A DNA stretch of 64,000 nt from JAAUUE01 sp943370025 (GTDB lineage: Bacteria > Cyanobacteriota > Cyanobacteriia > Cyanobacteriales > JAAUUE01): positions 1 through 64,000 of the forward strand of contig CALRPI020000018.1 in assembly GCA_943370025.1 (NCBI GenBank). Reading direction: 5' to 3'. Both the position numbers and the translations under genes were made by a program. This document shows positions 16,768-24,141 of this stretch, piece by piece. The notes under the pieces are model-generated. The model made no database searches. It was given only the letters and a program-made list of their open reading frames with translations, and was not told where the DNA came from. The stretch's first letter is position 1. Each line of letters starts with the position of its first letter.

Positions 16768-17187
16768 TTATTCACCCATATAAGGCTCTCCTGATAAAAG
16801 GATCACGAGAAGCATACTTATCCAAACTACAAGCATTAAATAGATTGATAGAGCAAAACAATTTAGTACCAACCTTAATACCTTTTGCCATACGTGCTGT
16901 TTTCGTCTAACTGCTATGATAACCTTCATCACTCCTGTAATAACAAGCGGTAGAGTCGAGATCGTAGCTAAAAGCCAACCACAGAAAAAAGAGATAACTG
17001 GTGCTACGTTGAACACTATACTCATCACCATGATTAGACAAGCCAAGACGAGCAAGCTTGAACAAGTGAGTTCTACGAGGAGAATTCCCTTGCTAGATTG
17101 TGTTTGTCTGTGATATTTAAGAGCGCTTTTAGCAATAAGAACTCCATGTAGTCCCGTCAACCCAGCAACTGCGTATTCAGGTGACAT
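16768..17187 (-). CDS. Hypothetical integral membrane protein
   Basis: 139 aa with three or four hydrophobic helices (about residues 35-62, 64-90 and 105-132, with a weaker one at 5-20). No recognised family. It lies in the accessory block between toxin-antitoxin genes and the DUF2442 gene. The 222-bp region upstream (17188-17409) holds no gene, and GCTGTTTGAAAAGTTTGATG there might be a remnant of an insertion sequence, which I could not confirm. Confidence 0.5.
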   Translation of the reverse strand: MSPEYAVAGLTGLHGVLIAKSALKYHRQTQSSKGILLVELTCSSLLVLACLIMVMSIVFNVAPVISFFCGWLLATISTLPLVITGVMKVIIAVRRKQHVWQKVLRLVLNCFALSIYLMLVVWISMLLVILLSGEPYMGE

Positions 17188-17409
17188 TATTGATGCTTAA
17201 CTCCTGCGTAAGAGCTGTTTGAAAAGTTTGATGGTCGATAAAAAGCCTTCCTCGGATGGCCTAGTTCTCCCCTGAATGATCGCTAACTCTCACTTTCGCA
17301 ACTCATACCAGTACCTCTGGAAGCTTGGCAAGCTAAAGACTCTGGTCAGCAGCTGCCAATATCCTTGGAATTCAACCAGAAACCCTCGTCAGTCCGCTGC
17401 AAGCACGGG

Positions 17410-17718
17410 TTAGACCGTCGCTACCCGACTATTTAACCACCGCTGAAACGATTTTTGACTTTCTCCCGATGGTTGCCCAAGAATCAGGTTTTTGAGGCTA
17501 ATATCTTCATCAAGCTGATTCCAATGGATTCCGCTATCGCCAGCAATGAAGCGATAGTCGTTACGTTCTTCTACTGAGCCATGCAAGAGGCTAGGATACC
17601 ATGCTAATGGCACAGATATGGTACGCCCATCAGATAAATCCATAGAGATGGTATCATCAGTGACGGTCACTTGCTGAATTTTGGCTATTTCAAGCAGTTC
17701 AATCGTTAAAGAATTCAT
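17410..17718 (-). CDS. DUF2442 domain protein
   Basis: 102 aa. DUF2442 signature: VTVTDDTISMDLSDGRTISV, PLAWYPSLLHGS and GIHWNQLDEDISLKNLILG. DUF2442 genes are usually paired with DUF4160 genes in small two-gene cassettes that behave like toxin-antitoxin modules. Here the start codon overlaps the tail of a DUF4160-like reading frame by 20 bp, and that partner is truncated by the adjacent insertion sequence. Confidence 0.85.
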   Translation of the reverse strand: MNSLTIELLEIAKIQQVTVTDDTISMDLSDGRTISVPLAWYPSLLHGSVEERNDYRFIAGDSGIHWNQLDEDISLKNLILGQPSGESQKSFQRWLNSRVATV

Positions 17719-17864
17719 TCCAGCCTACTAGTAATTGCTCTTGATGTTCTTCAACAAGTTTTTGAATGCGGTTAATATCTCTGCGACTAAACCCTCTATT
17801 ACTTTGAAGACGGATTGGGTTCAAGTCACCGATTGGCTCCTTCTGTCGGAGGACAATAAGATTG
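17699..17864 (-). pseudogene. Truncated DUF4160-like gene (3' part)
   Basis: An open frame of 55 codons ending at 17699 encodes NPIRLQSNRGFSRRDINRIQ then KLVEEHQEQLLVGWNEFF, matching the C-terminal end of DUF4160 proteins. It has no start and runs straight into the left end of the IS1-family element, so the 5' part is lost. The family call rests on a short stretch and on the neighbouring DUF2442 gene. Confidence 0.6.
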
Positions 17865-17873
17865 GGTCGTGCC

Positions 17874-18374
17874 TCAGATAATGGTTGGATAGGTGATTAC
17901 ATCATGCCATGTCCAGGGCTGTAATGCTAATCCTGCTCGCTGGGCTGCTGTTGTCTTAAACCGACTATGCCGCCAAATCCAGTTAAAGTAATTCACTACT
18001 AATCGAGCCGTCACCTTCGTTTGCTCCCATACTTTGCCAAACTTGTTCTGCCTACGATGCCAACGCCCAGTTTGCTGCCTGACAATGCCGTTAGTTCGCT
18101 CTAATCTTTGCGTCTTGTCTTTGCCGATGTAGTGGAGAATTTCAGGCGGTAAGACCCGTTCGTAACCTCCCCAATCATCGCTATTCCATTGCTTGCACTC
18201 TGTCTTTCCTTCCGTACTGACCACCAACTCCTCAATCAACTCATCGGTATGTTTGCCAACTCTTGCAGCTAAAATCAATCCACTGGAATTCGCCAAACTC
18301 ACCCCAATCCAGCAATCCCCCACCTCTAATTCTCCTGGGAGACATTGCTTTTGTTTTTTTCCACAAATGACCAC
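17874..18374 (-). CDS. IS1-family transposase, InsB-like catalytic part
   Basis: 166 aa, the catalytic part of an IS1 transposase. The second aspartate lies in WNSDDWGGYERVLP and the glutamate in RLERTNGIVRQQTGRWHRRQ. The first DDE aspartate comes from the InsA frame (ADELWSF). It is probably made as an InsA-InsB fusion by a -1 frameshift rather than from the ATG shown. Confidence 0.85.
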   Translation of the reverse strand: MVICGKKQKQCLPGELEVGDCWIGVSLANSSGLILAARVGKHTDELIEELVVSTEGKTECKQWNSDDWGGYERVLPPEILHYIGKDKTQRLERTNGIVRQQTGRWHRRQNKFGKVWEQTKVTARLVVNYFNWIWRHSRFKTTAAQRAGLALQPWTWHDVITYPTII

Positions 18375-18703
18375 AATTCATCCGCACTCACTTCTTCTGT
18401 TTGTACCGCTTGCATCTGAGCATTATGAACGAGTTGAGCTTGCTGACTGGCGGCACGAATAAGGCTCACCACCGTATTATAGGCAAGCCCACTGGTGCGG
18501 CTAATACCTCGCAGACTGCTGCCCTCACTATGAGCCTGTAAAACTTGCCGGATTTGTTCTTCACTTACATGGCGGTGATAATACATTGTGTCAAACCGTT
18601 CATTGAACGTTTGCTGGCAATGGGGGCTGAAGTAGCGTTGGCTTCCGTTCGGGGCTTTGCCGTGTTTATGAGTGCTAAGATAACCACAGAGCTTACATTC
18701 CAT
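18326..18703 (-). CDS. IS1-family InsA-like protein
   Basis: 125 aa. An N-terminal zinc-finger-like motif (MECKLCGYLSTHKHGK...HCQQTF) is followed by a helix-turn-helix (SLRGISRTSGLAYNTVVSL). The slippery heptamer A-AAA-AAC (minus strand, 18359-18353) lies in the overlap with the InsB frame, as in IS1, and would give the fused transposase. Alone, InsA represses and competes for the ends. Confidence 0.85.
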   Translation of the reverse strand: MECKLCGYLSTHKHGKAPNGSQRYFSPHCQQTFNERFDTMYYHRHVSEEQIRQVLQAHSEGSSLRGISRTSGLAYNTVVSLIRAASQQAQLVHNAQMQAVQTEEVSADELWSFVEKNKSNVSQEN

Positions 18704-18766
18704 AGATTCAACCTGTGATTCGTTGATACTCTATCTTATCAGACCCACCTCTTTTTGATGCATGAC

Positions 18767-18826
18767 CAACTGCATTAAGCGATCGGGCGTGACAGGCGGA
18801 TGGCTGGTTCCTATATCTTGCTGCAT
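18767..18826 (-). pseudogene. 5' stub of an interrupted gene
   Basis: A good Shine-Dalgarno (AAAGGAG) 8 bp before an ATG opens a frame reading MQQDIGTSHPPVTPDRLMQL, which runs into the right end of the insertion sequence and stops within it. The VTPDRLMQ opening resembles cyanobacterial class I methyltransferases (VTPERIMQ), a weak inference. The rest of the gene is missing from the other side of the element. Confidence 0.45.
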
Positions 18827-19034
18827 CGACTTTGCTCCTTTAGTTTTACCACTTCAATTTTACGGCATTATTCCTATACTATAACTGCTCCACCCTTGGG
18901 TGCTTTCGGACTTAGCGATCGATCCAAAGTGCAAGTGCAAAGGCTTTGTATGCAGCCAGCTAACGACTCAAATCAGCAGTGGCAGATAATCTTTGAAACC
19001 CTCATAACGGCTTTCATCCACTGCATTTGAATTG

Positions 19035-20363
19035 TCATGTGTTTAGTAAAGTCAATTGTTTTGGCTGAAATGGCTCGTCAGATACTAAAGAATTCACGCT
19101 TAGATCAACTTTTGCATCAATACTGTTTAATAAAGCAACCATACTGCGACCAACCGCAAAAGCCAAATTCACAGGTACAGCATTACCAATTTGCTTATAT
19201 TGACTACTCACAGAACCTGAAAACAGCCATTCATCTGGAAATGTCTGCACCCTAGCATACTCCCTAATTTTTAAGGGTCTTGTCTCTTCTGGATGACATC
19301 TTTCTGTTTGTTTCTGAGCAGGAGAACAGGTGAGAGTTAAACTTGGCTCATCCCATGAAAGCCGACGTGCCATCCCAGTTTTCCCTCCACCTAAAAAATA
19401 ACTACCTTGCATGTATTCTCTTTGAAGATCATCAGGTAAATCTCTCCAGTAACCACCCGGAGGAACAAAAGATAATATTTCTCTTTTCCTTTTTGGATAA
19501 GTCTGTCCCTCTGATGAGGGCACATCAGTATCATACAATTCACCAGATTTTAAAGCATCTTTTAAAGTTAATATTTTGTAATACTTTGATGGCCATTTAA
19601 ATGTTGAAAATCGAACTAAATCGTTTCTAATCCCAACCAGAAATAAACGTTCTCTTTTTTGAGGCACGTGGTAAAATAATGCTTTTAAAACCTTTGGCTC
19701 AATCAGCGTATATCCTAAATCCGAAATGATAGACCTGATCACGGATAAAGTTTTTCCATCATCATGATTTAGTAAACCACGTACATTTTCCCCAAGAAAA
19801 ACTTTTGGCCTAACTGTTTTTATGGCTCTAGAAAATTCAAAAAACAATGTGCCTCTAGTATCTTCAAACCCTAATTTCTCACCTGCATAAGAAAATGCCT
19901 GACAAGGAAATCCACCAGAAATAAGGTCGATATCATTAAATTCCGTAAAGTCCACATTTTTTATATCACCTTGAATGACATTCCATCTAGGTCGATTAGT
20001 CCGCAAAGTCTTACAGGCATCTTTATCAATTTCACTCAGGGCAACAGCACTAAATCCAGCTTTCTCTAGCCCCAGAGCAAGCCCACCTGCACCTGCAAAA
20101 AGTTCGATAGATGAAAATCCTCTTACAGCTTTTATATTTAGCTCTTGATTCCAATCGGTCTTAATCATATCTCTTACTTCTTCAAACTGAATTAGTTGAG
20201 ATATTGTATATTCTTTTTTATTTGTAACTGGATTTTGTACAGAAATCAGCTTCCCACTTTTTTCCCACTTCAATAATGTAGCTTTGGAGACGGAGACTAT
20301 ATCTGCGAGTAATTCTGCTGAAATTGTCATTTTATCAAACATTGAAATCTTCAAATCCTTCAT
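19035..20363 (-). CDS. C5-cytosine DNA methyltransferase with HTH
   Basis: 442 aa. Residues ~13-70 hold a helix-turn-helix (AELLADIVSVSKATLLKWEK). The methylase then shows motif I (IELFAGAGGLALGLEKAGF, from about residue 87), catalytic Cys154 in GGFPCQAFSYAG, motif VI GENVRG, motif VIII QKRERLFLVG and motif X QIGNAVPVNLA. It methylates cytosine within the site of the adjacent Eco47II-like nuclease, predicted as GGNCC. The HTH could let it regulate the operon, as some restriction-associated methylases do. It overlaps the nuclease gene by 29 bp. Confidence 0.92.
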   Translation of the reverse strand: MKDLKISMFDKMTISAELLADIVSVSKATLLKWEKSGKLISVQNPVTNKKEYTISQLIQFEEVRDMIKTDWNQELNIKAVRGFSSIELFAGAGGLALGLEKAGFSAVALSEIDKDACKTLRTNRPRWNVIQGDIKNVDFTEFNDIDLISGGFPCQAFSYAGEKLGFEDTRGTLFFEFSRAIKTVRPKVFLGENVRGLLNHDDGKTLSVIRSIISDLGYTLIEPKVLKALFYHVPQKRERLFLVGIRNDLVRFSTFKWPSKYYKILTLKDALKSGELYDTDVPSSEGQTYPKRKREILSFVPPGGYWRDLPDDLQREYMQGSYFLGGGKTGMARRLSWDEPSLTLTCSPAQKQTERCHPEETRPLKIREYARVQTFPDEWLFSGSVSSQYKQIGNAVPVNLAFAVGRSMVALLNSIDAKVDLSVNSLVSDEPFQPKQLTLLNT

Positions 20364-21204
20364 AGTTCTTGAAAGAAAGTAAGTAAATACTTTTCAATAA
20401 ATTAGGATCAATATCCTTTAGTTCTCTAAATACAGAGTTTGACTCTGCTTCAATATCACTGCTATCTACAATATCTTGGATTATCAAAGGCAATTTTTCG
20501 CATAGTTTCTTGAATGCAAACTTGCTGCCGGTCACTAATTCATAAAACCTATCAATAGAAACGCGACGTATTCTTTCATTTGATACACTTTGGCCGTCTA
20601 AGCTCACCCTCCACACGATATTTTGGCTTCTTTTCGCAATCACTTCTACCAGCATACATGTTGCCTGTGGATTTGACAGCAAGGTATTTTGCATTCTCAT
20701 GTAAGTCTTTTGGGCAGATGATGAATTCATGGTGTTATGTTTGTTTTTTATCTCAACATAATACATAAGCGCGGTATTTACTACGTCATATCCTTGCGCT
20801 GGTACTATCCATTCATCACTCAGGTATCGAAAGATATTTTGATGAAAATAGCCGATGTGATTTGTGTTAGATTTATCTATTTGCCTAAGAACTTCACTCT
20901 CTATCACAAATTCGATGCTCTTACGATAAACTTTTGCATCGAATGTCAATTTAATTGGGTCTAATAAATTCTTATTGAACTCAGCTAAGTCAATGCGAAA
21001 TCTGTATTTCCTTACAGTCTCTTTGACATGATGATAGATATTTTCGTTACTTATAAAGCCAAGATTATAATCTCTCATCTTTCCTTTTGGATACAATTGA
21101 TCTTGCACCTGAATTTTGACAAATAAATATGGATTAGACGGAGATTTTTTGTCTAATCTGACCACAAGGTATATAGTCTGAATGTCAAGTTTCTGACTAA
21201 TCAC
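20335..21204 (-). CDS. Type II restriction endonuclease, Eco47II/Sau96I-like
   Basis: 289 aa. The core GYDVVNTALMYYVEIKNKHN followed by TMNSSSAQKTYMRMQ is the hallmark of the Eco47II family, which cuts GGNCC. The catalytic PD-(D/E)XK residues are Asp140, Glu151 and Lys153. It cleaves unmethylated DNA, and the partner methylase downstream, overlapping by 29 bp, protects the host. The order nuclease first, methylase second raises the question of how the methylase is made early after transfer. Specificity is inferred from family similarity only. Confidence 0.85.
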   Translation of the reverse strand: MISQKLDIQTIYLVVRLDKKSPSNPYLFVKIQVQDQLYPKGKMRDYNLGFISNENIYHHVKETVRKYRFRIDLAEFNKNLLDPIKLTFDAKVYRKSIEFVIESEVLRQIDKSNTNHIGYFHQNIFRYLSDEWIVPAQGYDVVNTALMYYVEIKNKHNTMNSSSAQKTYMRMQNTLLSNPQATCMLVEVIAKRSQNIVWRVSLDGQSVSNERIRRVSIDRFYELVTGSKFAFKKLCEKLPLIIQDIVDSSDIEAESNSVFRELKDIDPNLLKSIYLLSFKNYEGFEDFNV

Positions 21205-21341
21205 CCGATGGAAGATATTATACGAAAAAATTCTGCTTAATATCCCATTTTGGGGTAGCTAGAAGGGATTTCTCTGCTTAATCATCTATTTGAAGGGTTA
21301 GCCCGACGGCAGCAGGTATTATTTAACGCGAGTCTCCAACA

Positions 21342-21383
21342 GTACGTTCTGCTACAAAGTGGGGAAACTAAATTCGGTAGATT
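21342..21383 (+). promoter_or_regulatory. NtcA-activated promoter of ntcB-like gene
   Basis: GTACGTTCTGCTAC (21342-21355) fits GTA-N8-TAC, followed by exactly 22 nt and TAGATT (21378-21383), a TAN3T box. The geometry is the same as at the urt promoter. The predicted start near 21390 leaves about 30 nt of leader before the ATG. Confidence 0.82.
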
Positions 21384-21419
21384 CAACTACACCCTATTTG
21401 TAATTTGGCTAATGAATTA

Positions 21420-22346
21420 ATGCGAATTGAGCAGTTACAGGCTTTTTTGGCGGTGGCAGAAACTGGGAGTTTTCAAAAGGCAGCACAACAGTGCCAAGTA
21501 ACCCAATCGACTATTAGCAGACAAGTTCAAGCATTGGAAACAGAACTGGGGCTGCCCTTGTTTCATCGAAGTAATTATTCTAAACCCACGATCGCTGGCG
21601 ATCGCCTCCTCCGCTATGCCCGGAAAATTTGCCAAGACTGGCGTAATGCTACCCAAGAATTGTTGGAACTCCGGGAGGGTAAGCAGCCAGAATTGTGTGT
21701 GGCAGCGATTCATTCTGTGTGTGCCTACCACCTGCCCAAAGTGTTACAAATGTTTTGTGCCGATTATCCCCAAGTGCAGTTACGGGTGACAGCTTTGGGA
21801 AGCGATCGAGCTTTGAAGGTTCTTAAGGATGGGCTGGTGGATCTGGCGATCGTCATGCATAATCGCTACCTGACCAACAATGCAGAAGTGGTGGTGGAAA
21901 AGCTGTTTGATGAGCCGATCGAAGTTTTGATGGCGGCGGATCACCCCTTAGCAAAATCTCAGCTAGTGTCTTGGGCAGAAATTGCCCCCTATCCCCAAGT
22001 AGTTTTTAAGCACGGCTACGGAATGCAGCGGATTATTCAAGAGCAGTTTTCTTTACTGGGAGTTAGTCTCCATGCCGCCTTGGAACTAAACACCCCCGAT
22101 GCCTTTCGAGGAGTAGTCCGCCAGAGCAAAATGATTGCCCTGTTGCCCCGATCGGCAATGTTAGAGGCTCTGGACGACCCAACCCTGGCAGTGCGATCGA
22201 TCATCACGGAACCGATAAAAAATCTTCAAGCCATCCCCTTTAGCCGTCAAGTTGTCTTAGTCACCACGAGCGATCGCCTAGAAATTCCCCCCATCCAACA
22301 TTTCCATCAACTAGTCAAGCAACACCTTGGGACAGTTATCAGTTAA
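21420..22346 (+). CDS. ntcB: LysR-family regulator, NtcB-like
   Basis: 308 aa: N-terminal winged HTH (MRIEQLQAFLAVAETGSFQK, then QVTQSTISRQVQALE) and a periplasmic-binding-protein-like effector domain with ELCVAAIHSVCAYHLPKVLQ and LGSDRALKVLKDGLVDLAIV, which I associate with cyanobacterial NtcB, the nitrite-responsive activator of nitrate assimilation genes. A TTG five codons upstream is possible, but the ATG is the usual start. The canonical NtcA promoter supports a nitrogen role. No nitrate or nitrite genes are adjacent, so the NtcB assignment is probable, not certain. Confidence 0.78.
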   Translation: MRIEQLQAFLAVAETGSFQKAAQQCQVTQSTISRQVQALETELGLPLFHRSNYSKPTIAGDRLLRYARKICQDWRNATQELLELREGKQPELCVAAIHSVCAYHLPKVLQMFCADYPQVQLRVTALGSDRALKVLKDGLVDLAIVMHNRYLTNNAEVVVEKLFDEPIEVLMAADHPLAKSQLVSWAEIAPYPQVVFKHGYGMQRIIQEQFSLLGVSLHAALELNTPDAFRGVVRQSKMIALLPRSAMLEALDDPTLAVRSIITEPIKNLQAIPFSRQVVLVTTSDRLEIPPIQHFHQLVKQHLGTVIS

Positions 22347-22450
22347 CAGTTATCAGTTACTTGTGCTGAGCTTGTCGAAGCATCAGTTCTCAGTTATCAG
22401 TTGGGAACTCTCCATAAGCATTTATCATTGTTTACTGTTTACTGTTCACT
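22336..22450. repeat. CAGTTATCAGTTA repeat tract
   Basis: Degenerate tandem CAGTTATCAGTTA units between convergent genes, with the insert GCTGAGCTTGTCGAAGCATC. Similar tracts lie at 10580-10636 and 45768-45800. Short tandem heptamer repeats of this kind are common in filamentous cyanobacteria. Confidence 0.65.
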
Positions 22451-22453
22451 GAT

Positions 22454-22885
22454 TTAAAGTTTGAGGGCGAAATGATAACAGGTAATTTCTAGACGCTGGC
22501 GAAAGTAGAAACGATGGGCTGCAAAGCGCTGAACGCCCGAATCTAGATGAAACTCTTGGCAGTTTTGGGTTTTGGCATAGTTCATTAACCATTGCAAAAT
22601 TTCTTCGCCGTAACCTTGGGAGCGATCGCTCTCCTGAGTAATCAAATCATCCACATACAGGAACTTCCCAAAAGATAGAGACTCAGAGATCCGAAATCCC
22701 GCCACAGCCTTAACCTGCTCTACTCCCGTATTTTCGATAGCTAAAAAAGCTAGTTGATAGCCTCCCTGCTGTTGCCTGCGGACTTTTGCTACAAATTCCT
22801 CAGGGTGTAAATGGGGACGGAGTTGCTGCATCACTGGGAAACAGGCACTAATTTCTTGATCGCTCTGGGCAAGTTGTATTGGCAT
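22454..22885 (-). CDS. GNAT-family N-acetyltransferase
   Basis: 143 aa. Acetyl-CoA binding region SLSFGKFLYVDDLITQESDR followed by SQGYGEEILQWLMNYA (the Q/R-x-x-G-x-G/A loop as SQGYGE). The substrate is unknown. A longer frame extends upstream, but the ATG at 22885 gives a normal family start (MPIQLAQSDQEI) and places the gene 2 bp after the MBL-fold gene, with which it forms an operon. Confidence 0.82.
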   Translation of the reverse strand: MPIQLAQSDQEISACFPVMQQLRPHLHPEEFVAKVRRQQQGGYQLAFLAIENTGVEQVKAVAGFRISESLSFGKFLYVDDLITQESDRSQGYGEEILQWLMNYAKTQNCQEFHLDSGVQRFAAHRFYFRQRLEITCYHFALKL

Positions 22886-22887
22886 GA

Positions 22888-23760
22888 TTAGGATTGAGCT
22901 ATGTATTCTAGACATTTTTGCATTTGCTGCACCATGGTAGCTCGATCGCCATGAAATCTCCTGCCGTGACCGGGAAGTACCCACTCAAAATCATAGGCGG
23001 CTAACTTTGCCATAGATTTTCCCAGCTCTGCCCAGGAATACCAGCAGGCATCCCGAAAGGCATAGAGTTGTTGTAGTCGTTCTGAATATGCTAAATGATC
23101 GCCTGAAAATAGAAATTTATTTCGGTAAAGCAGTACCGTATGTCCCTTGGTGTGACCGGGGACGGGAATGATTAATAAATCTGGGGCTAACTCGTAGGGG
23201 TCTGTACCTTGGAGTTTAATTTCGACTGCTTGGGTTCCAGAGGTAATATCATCTTGGTGCAGGAGGCGATCGCATTGGAAATGCTCATGAAATTTGGCAT
23301 GATCCGCCACATCATCCCGGTGAGTCAGATAAAGATAACGCACCCCACCCAAAGCTTCTAGACGCTTGACCAAGGGCGGTGCAAACCGGGGCGAATCTAC
23401 TAAAATATTCCCCTCTGGTCGCTGAATAAAATAGCTGGCTGCTCCAAAGGAATTTTCGGCATGGTAGCCACAGTGATAGACATTTTCGGCAACTAATAGG
23501 GGAAATTGAGCCTGAACATCTTTGATATCTTGAGGTTTTTCTACCGTGCCGATCGAAGCTGTGGGGCAGGAGAGGAGAGCTTGCATTGCCCGATGCCGGC
23601 TAGCAGTATCCGTGGGTTGTTGATATACCGCCGATTGTCCCTGCTGGCGATCGAACACTTCCGCCGCCATCCACCGACAAGTATCACAATCAATGCAGGT
23701 ACTATCAACAAAAAAATCACCACTAATATTCTCAGCTCGGCGCTGTTGGAGTTTTGCCAT
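22888..23760 (-). CDS. Ferredoxin-like plus MBL-fold hydrolase fusion
   Basis: 290 aa. The N-terminal ~70 residues contain DSTCIDCDTCRW and a downstream LLSCPTASIG, four cysteines able to hold one [4Fe-4S] cluster. The rest is a metallo-beta-lactamase fold: YLTHRDDVADH, then PVPGHTKGH, SGDHLAY and LPGHGRRFHG supply metal ligands. It is a hydrolase or oxidoreductase of unknown substrate in the cytosol. The ferredoxin-MBL fusion occurs in other cyanobacteria and plants. Co-transcribed with the GNAT gene. Confidence 0.82.
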   Translation of the reverse strand: MAKLQQRRAENISGDFFVDSTCIDCDTCRWMAAEVFDRQQGQSAVYQQPTDTASRHRAMQALLSCPTASIGTVEKPQDIKDVQAQFPLLVAENVYHCGYHAENSFGAASYFIQRPEGNILVDSPRFAPPLVKRLEALGGVRYLYLTHRDDVADHAKFHEHFQCDRLLHQDDITSGTQAVEIKLQGTDPYELAPDLLIIPVPGHTKGHTVLLYRNKFLFSGDHLAYSERLQQLYAFRDACWYSWAELGKSMAKLAAYDFEWVLPGHGRRFHGDRATMVQQMQKCLEYIAQS

Positions 23761-23847
23761 AGTTTTGCAGAGAGTTTCTGGGGGAATCAGTCTTCAAATG
23801 CTAGCGCAAAAGGTTGCTTTCTAGCCACAGCCAGAAAACTCTAGAGC

Positions 23848-23942
23848 TATAGCCATCGCCAAGCAGGTTATGTTGTGGGAACCCTTACAGAGCAGGGGTT
23901 CCCACAACCAAAATCATCTCAACCTCCCTAGCGGTTGCTATA
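23848..23942. repeat. MITE-like element, family B copy 1
   Basis: 95-bp imperfect palindrome with ends TATAGCCATCGCCAAG and CTAGCGGTTGCTATA and a central GTGGGAACCCTTA...GGGGTTCCCAC hairpin. A shortened copy lies at 46912-46976. The 381-bp gap holding it also has the remnant at 23974-24126 and nothing else I recognise. Confidence 0.55.
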
Positions 23943-23973
23943 TTTATAACTCGGATTTTATAGATGAATTCAG

Positions 23974-24126
23974 TTAGGGGCAATCGAGGCAGGAGGGTCG
24001 GAGGCGGAAGAGGACGATCGCAGTGAGGTAGAGGAGGGCAAAGGGGAGGGCAAAAATTCCGAGGAGGGCGCAAAAGGTAAGATAGAAATAACTGCTTTGG
24101 GCAAATTTAATTATTTTTTCATCAAT
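23974..24126 (-). pseudogene. Remnant hydrophobic reading frame
   Basis: A 50-codon open frame without ATG, GTG or TTG start reads AQSSYFYLTFCALLGIFALP then a second hydrophobic stretch and ends RPSCLDCP. The membrane-protein-like composition suggests the tail or a degraded form of a small membrane protein. It directly follows the S8 protease gene. It could be chance, or use an unusual ATT start. Confidence 0.3.
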
Positions 24127-24141
24127 TTAGAAAAAAGTGGA

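Larger units (their letters stand above)
17865..18767 (-). mobile_element. IS1-family insertion sequence
   Basis: About 903 bp bounded by imperfect terminal inverted repeats (GGTCGTGCCTCAGATAATGG left, GGTCATGCATCAAAAAGAGG right as read inward). It contains two overlapping transposase frames. No matching target duplication is visible, and the two flanks belong to different genes, so the copy has taken part in a deletion or rearrangement. Confidence 0.85.

Noticed and set aside
22886..22984. 33-residue N-terminal extension of the GNAT protein
   Set aside because: It overlaps the end of the MBL-fold gene out of frame and has no GNAT-like sequence. The ATG at 22885, 2 bp after the MBL stop, fits an operon.
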